Positions 22,895 through 33,800 of a stretch of DNA of 64,000 nt are shown here, in pieces. Below the pieces are notes generated by a model, which worked only from the letters and a program-made list of their open reading frames with translations, did no database searches and was not told the origin of the DNA. The position numbers and the translations under genes are program-made. Each line of letters opens with the position of its first letter. Position 1 is the stretch's first letter. This stretch comes from Symbiodinium kawagutii. Taxonomy: Eukaryota; Sar; Dinophyceae; Suessiales; Symbiodiniaceae. The DNA lies in the NCBI GenBank assembly GCA_009767595.1, contig VSDK01016270.1:71502-135501 (forward strand), read 5' to 3'.

Positions 22895-25188
22895 ATGCTG
22901 CGCATTTCACTGGTCGGGCTTCTCTACAGTGTGTACCACATACCTGTGAATGAAGCTCCATTTTTGAGCGCAGATCCTGGCTTCGACATCGATGACTTCC
23001 CTACCGATGCCTTCGAGAAATCCTTTCAACTGGGCTATGCGGGCCATATTTCGTTTTTTGTGCTACTTAGTATCTGGTTGCTTGCTTACAGAAAACTACA
23101 TCAAGAGCCGTACACTTTTCTGAGTGAAAGTCCGGAGGTTGGAGTGACAAAGGGCTCTACCGAGATTTTCCGCTCAGCCGAAGATGAAGGTCATGAAGGT
23201 CCAAGATATGACTGTCCGCCACCAAAGGCTGCCCCCAAATGCCCACCACGAGGCAAGGCCAAGGGGAAGCCTCCACCACCGCCCAAAGGGACACCATGGA
23301 AAGCCCCATCGAAGGCTGGCGAAAGACTTGAACCAAAAGTCACCAATCCATTTGGACCACGCCGAGTACGATGGAGAGCTCTGCGATCGGCTGAAGGCAC
23401 CATCTTCGACGGCCTGGGAAGGCAGCTAAAGAGCGAAACAGCAACGATGCTGGATGAAGTTTTGAAAGCCTCTCAAGGACTTGCCAAATCTTCTCCCTTC
23501 ATCCCTAAAAGCAGCGGTGTGTGTCTTCTTGACCGGAATCGGGCACAGCAACTGGCAATCCTTTTTAGAAGATCCCCGCTGCCTTTGCAACAACTTTGTG
23601 GAGCCCTTCTCACGCTGGATGTCTCCATCCCATTAGGAGAAGAGGAGATTGATGGCCTGCTGCAGGCTTGGCCAACTGCTCTTGACTTCCACCTGGTCGA
23701 ACAATACACAGGTGCCAAAGAGAAATTGCGTGATGTAGAACAGTGCATCAAGCAGATCTCCGCAATTCCTCGAAGCGAATCGCGGCTAAAACTTCTGCGA
23801 CTGTCCAGTTTCTCGGTTGCAAATGCTTGCAAATAGTTTTAAATGTCGGCTTTGCAAAGTATCTGGACTTTCTATTGATACATTTGATACTGTACGGATC
23901 ATCTTTGTTGAATTCGCCTGCCTTAGACCTGGCAGTGGCAGGATCACTTGATGGCCTTGATCATCACATTGGGCAGTTCGAAGTGTTGCGCCGCGCATGC
24001 GAAGAGTTGTTGAACTCGAAGACGCTGCGACTTCTTTTGGAGGAAGCCCTAATCCTCGGAAATTACATCAACGGGGATGCAGGACTGGTGAGCCCACGGC
24101 AGCGGTCATGTCAAGAAGTAATCATAGTATGAAACTAGATCAATTTGAGATTAAACTAGATCAGTTTGAGTTTGAACTGCAGCAATTGAAGACAATTTTT
24201 GGACGCACGAAGATGCAACGCCACAAGTGACGCAGCTGCAGGAGCTGGTTTTTCCCTTGATGCATTCAGCCAGCTGAAGAGTCTGAAAGGGGCTGCTGGG
24301 ACAACGGCCCTTCACTGCCTTTGCGCCAGTTGCGCGCAGGATCTGTGTGGGACCGGAGAGTTGCCTTCATTTGTTTGATGTCCATAAATCACGGCTAATT
24401 ACTCAGAAGCCTGTAGAAATGACCAGTTTAATAGGGAAACAACTCGGTAGACAATATTTCAGGTCAAGAAAAGCTGATCCCTCAACATCATCAATATAAA
24501 CCATCCAGGTTGGGGTACCACAATACGGATTACTTCCTCGTTGCCTTTGCAGGAAGATCCTGCGTTTTGCGCCAATCTGGCAACAGAACTTGGAAGTCTG
24601 CTTGGTGCTAAGAATTCCCCCATGTTGCGAATTCCTCGCAGGCGGAATTCTGAGATGTTGGCCACTATCATTGACTACCAATCAACTCAACCAACTAGTG
24701 ATAGTACTAGAAATGGATAAAAACGCTAGAAATGGGTAAAACTGCTAGCAATGGATAGAAATGGTAGTCAATGATTAACTGCTGTGTAAATGAATCAGTT
24801 TATAAAATGCTTAGACTACCATGATAAGCGAGTTCTATGCCTCAGAGCTCAGGCGAAGCGCTTCGCAGATCTCGCGGCTCGGACGACATCTGCGCAGCGT
24901 GAAGATTGCGATACGGCGTGTAATAACTCATGGAACTCAATGAGTAAGATGATTTACTCATCAGTTAGCAGTTGTTTCCATGCTTTTTCAGTGGTAAGAT
25001 CAGCAGTTTCAGTGGCTCTATTCTTTGGCCATGTGGCTGGTCGCTGCTGTGCTGAGGCTGGGTACTCTGAATGAAGCGCTGCATCGAATCAAGAGCGACG
25101 TGGAAAGTGCCGGAACTCTCAGAGCCATGGAGTGCCTCATCCCATCGTGGCTAGGAACCCATTCCTGGGCGAAGTATGGTGAGTGCGG
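22895..25188 (+). CDS. Formin: N-terminal hydrophobic segments, FH1-like region, FH2 domain in several exons
   Basis: Formins nucleate and processively elongate actin filaments through the FH2 domain (known). Exon 1 (ATG 22895 to ~23807) encodes a hydrophobic N-terminus, a likely membrane segment HISFFVLLSIWLLAYRKL, a proline-rich FH1-like stretch (PRGKAKGKPPPPPKGTPWK) and the first FH2 half: FGPRRVRWRAL, LLDRNRAQQLAILFRRSPL, EIDGLLQAWPT. Exon 2 (~23931/23951-24082) has CEELLNSKTLRLLLEEALIL and GNYING. Exon 3 (24242-24372) has GFSLDAFSQLKSLKGAAGTT. Exon 4 (from 24553) has EDPAFCANLATELGSLLGA. Later segments near 24845-24920 (AKRFADLAARTTSAQRE) and 25057-25188 (LNEALHRIKSDVESAGTLRA) fit the FH2 C-terminal helices. 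The exon 3-4 join is GT-AG, phase 0. The exon 2-3 join fits best with a GA donor. The start is uncertain, and the 3' end is not seen beyond GTGAGT at 25189. Plant class I formins also carry a membrane segment, but descent from them is not implied. Confidence 0.85.
24685..24780. repeat. Degenerate ~20-bp repeat inside a formin intron
   Basis: Three to four copies of CTAGAAATGGATAAAA-like sequence in direct order between the fourth and fifth formin exon segments. Confidence 0.6.
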
Positions 25189-25189
25189 A

Positions 25190-26900
25190 AATCAAACGGG
25201 AACGATAGGTTCACCCCCATAGGTGAGGTCACCTGTTGGGTGGTGTATTGAAACGCTTGGTCACAGTTGTTTCTCCATTCTGTGTTCAGACGCACTGGAT
25301 GCAGGATCAGGTGGCGAGGGGTTTTGGTTGACTTCTCGAGATTCCTTGGTGGGACTTGGTGGTCCTGTGATTTTGTCGCATACATGCCAGTGAATCCTTG
25401 CAAAGCAAAGCTGACGTACACCCCGTGAATGGCATTGCATCATCTCGCATGACATTGCATTGCGTGTGTCTGTGGTGTTGGTGTGTGTGTGTACATCGTG
25501 ATAGATGATAAACATCACGTGGCCTGACAAATCCGTGAGCACTCAGTACTACCTTTGCTCTACTCTTGCAGTGCTCTTCCCCCTCCTTGCTGCAACACAC
25601 ACAAGCTGCAAACAGATCCAAGACAAAGCGGAGTGACCTGTCTAGCCTGAATTGCAATAATCCATTGCAATCAGATAATATGACCAAGGTCCAACCTACC
25701 CAACGCGGACATACGACGCAACACATCCGGAATATATGACGATATATGACTTGAATGTCCAGTAGATAATCCAGGCTGATCGGGCAGAACATGAAGTGAT
25801 ATGATACGTCGTAGCACGAGACCGTTGGAAGCACATCACCTTCCAATGCAGGATTTGATATTGTATCTCATTAGATAGTTTACACAATATTGAAAATCGT
25901 GAGGCATTTACACTGCATAGCCCCAAATCAGCCTACACTGCACTACACAAACACTCGTACCAATTTGACATACAGTAGGTGCATCCAGAGAGAATAAGAC
26001 AAAGAACTAGAAGCGGCTAGTCAGATCAAGATGAGATGAGATCATATGAGGTAGATAGCATGAGTGACTAGCATTCGAGATCACCAGATCCACACACTGC
26101 AAGACAATACACTGCAATACATTGCAATGCACTACATTCCTGAAAATAAGTTGATCGCATGGCATTACACTTCTGCGTTGCGAGTCGCATCAAATTACAT
26201 GTTGCATGACACAACACTGCCTCACATAGAGCCAAACGACATATCGAACCCATCACATTGCATCACAGGACTTGACATCTATAATATATTGCATTAATCA
26301 TTAAACTATGTTATGTTACATCCACCACCTCCGATCACATCACCTTGTGCTACATAAATTTCAGTGTATCACTTCACACACACACTGGCCTATGTCACCA
26401 CTGCATACTGCATACTGCATATCCATGTTGATGCATCTTCACGCCTTTGATCAAGCAACATCGACAGTACTTGCGCAGGTATGTCCCAAGCCAAGCTGAT
26501 TGCTGTTCTTTGGCATGTTCGTGTTCATCAATCCACTCCACTCGCTACCCCTTTCATGGTACATTTTCTCACCCATCCTTAAAGATAGATGCCAAAGATA
26601 GTTCAAGACTTGCCCAACCTGTATGGTCATTGCGCAATCTCTATAATGCTTCATTTTGCCAGCGAACCATGGGACATTCGGTGGTCTCTCCTTGCACCAA
26701 CTTTCTGTCTGCTGCATCTGCTGCTGCTGCTGCTGCATTTCTGCACCTCTCTGGATGAGGCTTCTATGGAGCTTGCACAGCATTCTGAAGCATATGACAG
26801 CAAGCCTGCCATGGCCATAGCCGAGCTGAAGGCAGGACATTTCCAGTAGAGAGCTGTCCAAAGGAAATGCAACTCATGTTGCGATGCTGGCGGAAACAGC
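25190..26900. other. No recognisable gene
   Basis: Overlapping short frames on both strands with no family features. A GT-rich run lies near 25464-25493. At 26093-26140 there are three or four degenerate 10-bp units like CAATACACTG. A (CTG)5 run lies at about 26719-26736. After it a frame reads CTSLDEASMELAQHSEAYD to TAG 26847-26849 and could be a small exon. Confidence 0.4.
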
Positions 26901-26919
26901 TATTGGTTTTTGATAAGTC

Positions 26920-27165
26920 ATGGCACAGAGCGATATTCATCTTTTGGATCAACTTGGAAATCCATTCTGCTTTATTCGTCTTCAACCTTGCTTATCGATG
27001 CTTTCAATGACCATTTCGATGTCTATCCTGGAACTGTGGGACTCCATGGGACAGGAGGTATCTGCTGCTCCGATTCAACCACTTGGGAGCTTGAAATCAG
27101 GCCATGCACGGCTCGTGTGGCTCTTCGTGATCACTGGGAGTTCACTTTCTGATTGGTGGCTTTAA
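26920..27165 (+). CDS. 81-codon open frame, unrecognised
   Basis: ATG 26920 to TAA 27163-27165. It reads MAQSDIHLLDQLGNPFCFIR and later hydrophobic sequence. A second + frame of 80 codons overlaps almost fully, and I cannot decide between them. No family recognised. Confidence 0.2.
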   Translation: MAQSDIHLLDQLGNPFCFIRLQPCLSMLSMTISMSILELWDSMGQEVSAAPIQPLGSLKSGHARLVWLFVITGSSLSDWWL

Positions 27166-27910
27166 GCATTTCCTATTTTACCTAGCCATTATTAACAAAT
27201 GGTTGGTTGACTCATATGCATTCACTGGTAATTTCTTGTTACCTTCACTTGAATACCTGGCACAGGTCTATCGTGCAAAATTCCACCACTGGATTTGAAG
27301 GTGCTGCAAGCTGAAGCGTGAGCAGTCTCAGGGTGAGGTTTGGAATGATGGAATCATTTTCCACAGATTTGCACATGTTTGTCCATGCATGTTGCACCCT
27401 GGACGGCAGCACACTGTAATGGAATCAAATGGAGCCTCCGAACTCAAAACCTGAGGCCGGCAGCGCATGGAGAGGCCTGAGGGCGGGCCAGGCTTTGGTT
27501 AGTTTCGTTGTGGTAAAACTTTCCTTTGAAGCTACAGTGTTGGAGTCCATCATGGTGCTGGCATTTTTCAAGCTGCCCATGGGTTGACCCTGGATTTATT
27601 TGCATTTATTTGCTTTTGCTGTTTTGAAATCCTCAACATTTCTTGTGTTTTACTGTTTTCGTTTGTTTTGATTTGCAAGTTGTTGGAATTCTGGGATTGG
27701 ATGTCTGAGTACTGCTAGAACACTGGAAGCTCGCCATACGAGAGCCATGAGCTGGTCTCAACATGCATTTGACTGGATCAGTCATGACCGGCGGATCAGT
27801 GATGCCCAGTGTAGATTTATCCCGGGGTGCAAGCTTAAGACCATTGCGATGTGGCCATCAAGTTATTCGAACTAGGACCTGAGCACTTCGTACGTTTCCT
27901 GCAGGCTCAG

Positions 27911-28336
27911 TCACTCTTCGATGGAGCCGTCAGGCACCAACATTTGTCTAGCCAAGCGGGAAGTGGAGATGAAGAAATTCGATTTGGAAACATGAAGTAA
28001 ACGAAGATAAACTAAGTAAACTGAACTAGGATTCAAAAGACTCGCACAAATGCGTTTGGTTCTGTCATAGGGCTTGGAATTGGGGAGCCACTCAACGTTG
28101 TCGCTAATCCTATGGCCCATACTCTTTTCTTTTCCTGCATGTTCAGTCGCTATCGGTTCAAGGATCATTCCCGTAACATCCTGTAACTCGATTTGTGCTA
28201 ACCACCATGTCCTGAGAGCACTTTGCAAGGCACTTTCGTGGCCGTTGCTAGACTTTTCTCTGGCAGGTCTGCAAGAAGCTCTCGAGCGCAAAGGGTCGAA
28301 AGCTTGAAGAGTATCAGGGGACGAACTGGAGATCAC
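27911..28336 (-). CDS. 141-codon minus-strand open frame, unrecognised
   Basis: Minus-strand frame beginning MISSSSPDTLQAFDPLRSR. Not low-complexity, but without recognised motifs, and a 77-codon + frame overlaps it. It would be one of very few minus-strand genes here, so it is more likely chance. Confidence 0.18.
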   Translation of the reverse strand: MISSSSPDTLQAFDPLRSRASCRPAREKSSNGHESALQSALRTWWLAQIELQDVTGMILEPIATEHAGKEKSMGHRISDNVEWLPNSKPYDRTKRICASLLNPSSVYLVYLRLLHVSKSNFFISTSRLARQMLVPDGSIEE

Positions 28337-28358
28337 AAATAGATCATATCAGATCATA

Positions 28359-28661
28359 TTGCTATGTCCATTCCAAACCATCAGGAAAACCGAAAAGTTC
28401 TTGCACACAGTCGATGGTCGCACTTCTTCGCGACCTTTGAAGTCGTTTGAGTCCAGGTTGAATGCAGATAGTCAAAGACAAATATGTGGTTGCTATGGTC
28501 AATTGCACCTGAACGGGGTGAATCTCAACTTGCTCTTGAAGGAAGGGAACTCGTCTGTGCACGCGGAAAACGACTCATCTGTGCACGCGGAAAACGACTC
28601 ATCTGTGCACGCGGAAAACGACTCATCTGTGCACGCGGGGCGGCACTTTGAGTACATGTAG
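28359..28661 (+). CDS. Open frame ending in a 24-bp tandem repeat (SVHAENDS)
   Basis: 100-codon frame whose 3' third is four copies of an 8-residue unit SVHAENDS encoded by a 24-bp tandem repeat (about 28552-28640). The period is a multiple of three, so the frame stays open through it. Whether it is translated is unknown, and no family was recognised. Confidence 0.25.
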   Translation: MLCPFQTIRKTEKFLHTVDGRTSSRPLKSFESRLNADSQRQICGCYGQLHLNGVNLNLLLKEGNSSVHAENDSSVHAENDSSVHAENDSSVHAGRHFEYM

Positions 28662-28985
28662 TCGTCCTGCATGTGCTCCCGGAATGTAAATGGAACATCA
28701 GCTGCTGGTCAGATGTGTTGCCATTGTGACTTTGTGTGGCAGGCGTGATACTTTGAGTACATGTAGTCGTTCTGCATGTGCTTTCCATAGAAAGACCCCA
28801 TGTCCCCATGCAACCATCCCCCCTAAACCCCATGTCCCCATGTCCCCTGTCCCCAATGTGAACCCTAAATGGTGAAGAGCAGTCTTTGCTGCCTCTCCAT
28901 AGAAAGACCCCATGCCCCCTTCCCCCCCTAAACCCCATGTCCCCATGTCCCCTGTCCCCAATGTTAACCCTAAATGGTGAGTGTT
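28646..28985. repeat. Segmental direct duplication with CCATGTCCCC repeats
   Basis: ACTTTGAGTACATGTAGTCG occurs at 28646 and again at about 28751. Downstream, a block beginning TCCATAGAAAGACCCCATG and ending CCCTAAATGGTGA is present twice (about 28785-28873 and 28900-28981), with small internal differences. Inside each copy is a short CCCCATGTCCCCATGTCCCC run. Confidence 0.85.
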
Positions 28986-28996
28986 GACTTTAACTG

Positions 28997-29105
28997 GTGT
29001 GCGCAGATGAGCCTTTGGTGTGCGCAGATGAGTCTTTTGGTGTGCGCAGATGAGTTATTTTTGTGTGCGCAGATGAGTTTTTTTGGTGTGCGCAGATGAG
29101 TTCCT
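28997..29105. repeat. ~22-bp tandem repeat, unit GGTGTGCGCAGATGAG + T-run
   Basis: Five copies with a constant 16-bp core (GGTGTGCGCAGATGAG, one copy TGTGTGCGCAGATGAG) followed by a variable T-rich spacer of 4-8 bases. Only the spacer varies in length. Confidence 0.92.
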
Positions 29106-29109
29106 TTCC

Positions 29110-30894
29110 CTCTTGAAACCGTAGATTGCATGCATGCCTAGGGCCGTCCAGGTTGTCCAGAAATGGAGGGGGCTGCATCCATTTGCTGCTCACTGTAGGT
29201 GGAGTCGCCCCCACAAACACGCGCAGACGACATCACGCTTGCGTAAAGCTCCAAGAAGCCGAGAAAGCTAAGAGATGCTAAGAGATACAACCAAAACAGT
29301 CCAGTGAGTGGCAGACATGTAGGTTGGTTAGAAGAATGTTTTGCCAAGCTTGAGTTTGCTTTGCTTGAGCAGGAGAAGTGTTTGTGCAGATGGATTGAAT
29401 TAAGCCATGGCAACATTTGTTGGATTGAATTATCATCCCAAGAGCATATGGCATCGTTCAAGAGAATTCCAGGAGACCGAGCACAAAGCAGCACGAGAGC
29501 AATGGAAAATGCTTGCCACGAGAGCAATCATCGAGATGTTCTTCAGTCAGTGTGCCAAGGTCCAAGTCTCCCAGAGTTTGCGGCTAAGAGACTGCATGAG
29601 CTCACAGCTTTGCCTTTGTTATAAAGGGATATAAAGGGTATATACCAAGAACTGATTCTGTGTTGAAAGTGTTCATCTCACAGAAGGGTCTGCGTGTTCG
29701 AACGATTTGAGAGAACCCCGCATGCCTCCATGTAACAGCCTTTTTGTTCGGTCTGAAGATGTCCAAACTGCCTCGTTGCCTGGCTTACTAAGGCCTCACC
29801 AAGATGCAGTCCTGTTTTGCAGCTTCCTTGATTATGTTTGTATCAATCGATGCAAGCGTCGAGACACCAAAAAACAAAACAAGCCGCTGTGGATTTGATA
29901 ATGTACTTGTCACAGACTTCTGATCTCAAAGTATCTAATCATCTCCACAACTCGAGAGATGGTCACAAGTTTTCCAAGCATTTGTGTGACAGTTTGAGGG
30001 CTGATGTCTCGGAGAGCAATTAAGGTGTCCACTCAGCACTGCGAACACGCCTGTGTGAAACTGAGAATTCAATATTCATACATATTCATACTATTATAGT
30101 AATACAGATCTATATAGCCTTGATATGCCTTGATGCCTTGTGATCACCGCAAGACAGGCAAGATACGTGCACCAACATGGCGGTTCATGTTGTGACCCCA
30201 GAATGCTTAGGTGGCCAAGGCGTACACAGAGCCCAAGAGGTGTGGGTCTTCTTTCCGGCAATGTTCAAGCTACCTTCCATTGAATGATTTTCTCAACTGC
30301 GAAGATCAAGCACCGCCACTTATCGACAAGTAAGACGACATGGAAATCTGTGTCACTTTGATTCAGCAAGTCGATCTCTCTTTATCTCTCTCGCTGGACT
30401 TGGAGCATTGATGATTCAGACTTTGGAAGATTTCGACGTTTTCATTATGCTTCAATGTTCCCCGCCAAAGTTTTCGTGGATTTTCGGCGATACTTTGACT
30501 TCTCAAAGGAATCCCACTGCAACAATGACCTTCGGACTTTGAGCCTCAGTCTTTTTCAAACTATTAGCCTTTCCAGTTTTTGTCAGAGCTGAACCTACGG
30601 TTCTGTTTTGCCATATGATTGTCGTCACCAGTTGCAGGTTTGCAATGCCACCTTTGCCCTTGTCTGTCATTGCTTCGAAAGAGATCCGACCAAACGGGCA
30701 CATCACTAAGTTTGAAAGCGCGGGAATTTGACGTTCTGCTTCTACTACATGCTTCTACCTTCAGCCGGTAAGCACATAGTGATACGCAGGGATCAGAAGA
30801 CCCTGAGGTTTGTCTTGCTTCACTCATTTTGGCGTTTTGCACATTCGCTTCTGTTTCGGTTCAAGCTGCGTAGAAGATTTGACATAGTTTGGAC
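29110..30894. other. No recognisable gene; possible small exons at 29.3-29.6 kb
   Basis: Two overlapping + frames at 29304-29624 and 29407-29634 both look protein-like (for example ATFVGLNYHPKSIWHRSR in the second). I cannot tell which, if either, is real. The region from 29.7 to 30.9 kb shows nothing I can name. Confidence 0.35.
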
Positions 30895-33800
30895 ATGGAG
30901 GAGTGCTGCTGTGCAGCATTCCTGTGGAAGGCAACTTCTGATTCCAAGAAATATTCTGCTGTTAGAGATGCTGAAGTAGAAGGGGATCCTCCCGTGACCG
31001 ACGAGGATGTCTCACCAGTTCGCACAGGGACTGGTGCCCCAATCTCAGCTCGAGCTTCTATCAGACTCTTGAAGGAGGGAAATGCTCGATTTACATCTGG
31101 GAACATTTTGACGAAGACGACCAATGATACCATGAGAAAAGAGTTGGTAACAGGAGAGGCACCACACTGCGCTATCATAGGTTGTGCAGATTCGCAAGTG
31201 CCCTTGGATACCATTTTTGATGCCACTCCTGGTGACATTTTTGCACTGCGAAATGCAGGCAACACTTGTACACATGCTGAAGGAAGCATGGTTGGCAGTC
31301 TTGAATTTTGCATCTCTAAGCTCCGATCGAATCTGATTCTTGTCCTGGGGCATACTCATTGTAGTGCAGTCTACGGAGCGACGCAATCGTATTTTAACTC
31401 AGTCAAGGAAACACAATCTGGATCGCAGCCGTCAGATAAATCACTACGTGATGCTTCAAGTGCACTTGAAGGACTACTCCAAGATCTGTCCTGTGTAGCT
31501 GAACAGGCTGCCAGTGAGGTTGGGAAGGAAGGCTCTTTTGAAGAAGTAGCCATTCGCGCTGTAAAGATCAATGTGTTCCACACCATGAATTTCCTCTTGA
31601 AGTATAGCTCCGAAATTCGACAGAAAGTGCGACGTCGGCAGGTGGAAATTCAAGGTGCGATTTACGACCTTGCAAGCGGACATGTTGAGTTCTTGGGCTG
31701 TTCGCCTGATCAAGAGGAACTGATGGCCTCAAAGATTCCCCTTCCTCTATCTGTGGCACGAAATGCACACAGGGTGACTCGGGTGACTGGGGTAAGGACT
31801 GCTTCTGATGGCCAGATGACGGCAAAGCAGGCCTTGGAGGCTCTGAAGGAAGGCAATGGCCGCTTTGCTCTGGGAACTCCTTTGGCCACGGCAGCCAGCG
31901 ACCAGATGAGGGAAGCATTGGTCAGTCATGGCCAGGCACCGCATACAGCGCTTCTGAGCTGTGCAGACTCCAGGGTACCCGTAGACATCATTTTTGATAC
32001 CATGCCTGGGGATCTGTTTGTCCTGCGAAATGCAGGCAACACCTGTACACATGCTGAGGGAAGTATGCTTGGCAGCTTAGAGTTTTGCGCAGCAAAACTT
32101 GGCTCCAAACTCATCCTGGTTCTTGGACACACCCAGTGCAGTGCGCTGACTGGTGCAGCGCAGGCTTATCAGAAAAGTCTTTCCGAAACCAAGGAGGAGC
32201 TGTCCTCTACCATGGTCTCAACCGCACTAGAAGGCCTTCTTACATCTCTGTCAACGGTTTCAAAACGAACAGCAAATGTCCTGAGTCCGAATGCTGACTT
32301 GGCGCAGTTGGTTGCTCATTCTGCAAAAGTGAATGTTTTCCACTCCATCGATTTCATGTTGAAGTACAGTTTGCCCATTCGTGAGCTGGTGAAGAATGGG
32401 GGCCTTGAGATTCACGGAGCCATCTACCGCCTGGAGACTGGCAGAGTGGACTTTTTGGGCTGCTCGCCCAATCAGACCGCGTTGCTGTCTTCGGAGCATC
32501 ATGTTCCTCCCTCCATGGCAGTTCCCATCCGGAACAGCTTGGATGGCCCAGTGCCCCCGCGTATGTCTTTGAAGATGCTGAAGGATGGCAATGAGCGATA
32601 TGTGAACGGGAATACAAGTGCCAAGATTAGCATCTTTGCAAGAATGGCAATATCTATAAAGAACGTTGACCAATGTTGGACAGTGTTGCTGAATAGTGCA
32701 ATATTTTCACATAGAACCTGAAATGACTGGCTGGATTTCGAACTTCAGAGTAGTTTTCCCACTTTAGATAGGTCTGTGGCAGCACCAGAGTCAAAGAGGA
32801 GGTGATATTTTGGTGTCACACAGTCCCTTCCCTGAGGTAATTCTGAGCGCGCTGCCCTGGAAGATGGGCAAGCACCCCACTGCGCCATCATCGGATGTGC
32901 GGACTCGAGGGCTCCCCTGGAGGCCATCTTTGATGCAATGCCTGGCGACATCTTTGCACTCCGAAGTGCAGGCAACACCTGTACACATACCGACACCCGG
33001 CTGCTTATGTACCATGTTGATGCATGTTGATGCATGTTGATGCATGTTGATGCATGTTGATCCATGTTGATCCATGTTGATCTATGTTGTACTATTCTTT
33101 GAGTCAACAGCAAATAAGCCACAAAGACTGTGGGGTGTGTTCTATACTGTTCATGGATGTTCATTGTAGGTCATGTAAAAACCACATTTGCCTCATTGGA
33201 CCCGCGAGCAAGGAAGGCAGCATGCTTGGCAGTCTCGAGTTCTGTACAAGCACTTTGGGCACTCGCCTCATTGTGGTGCTCGGTCACACGCAGTGCAGTG
33301 TCATAAAAGGTGCCACGAAGATGTTTTTGGAATCTGGAGGCAGGAGGTTGCGGCTGTTACAAGAGGCTTCATGTACAGGTCTCTACTGTTGGAAGTCTTC
33401 TTTTTTAGATGTAACATGTCTTCTTTTGATGAACTTGAAGTCTACTGTTAGTATCTACTGTTCTGTCATAATTTCCTCAAAGATGACCTGCAGAAGGTGC
33501 TCAAGGAAGCGAGAATCGAGCACTGGATGCTTTATTGGCCGGGCTGAGCACGGTGGTGAAGCAGGCGGCCCGTGAACTGGGTTGCTATGCCACAGAAGAG
33601 GCCATTGTTTCACGTGCCACCAAGAAGCTTGGCTGCAGACCCTAGGCTCCTCCAAGGCTGTGAATTTTGGTGCACCTGGATGTATCAATGCATGGGTGTT
33701 ATGGGTGTTGCGAATTGGAATTGCCTGAACATCTGACAACCACAGCAGTATGCGCTCAACCAGAAACCTTGCAAGATGCCAACATCAGCCTTTGCAATGC

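Noticed and set aside
28823-28975. CCCTAAA heptamers, like Arabidopsis-type telomere repeats
   Set aside because: Only isolated single heptamers within a duplicated block, not a tandem telomeric array.
28997-29105. Regularly spaced repeats that superficially resemble a CRISPR array
   Set aside because: Spacers are only 4-8 T-rich bases, there are no cas genes, and the setting is a eukaryotic nuclear genome.
33084-33575. 163-codon continuous + frame over carbonic anhydrase exons
   Set aside because: Only part of it (33213-33339) matches the enzyme. The rest reads through an intron, and the next homologous segment is in a different frame.
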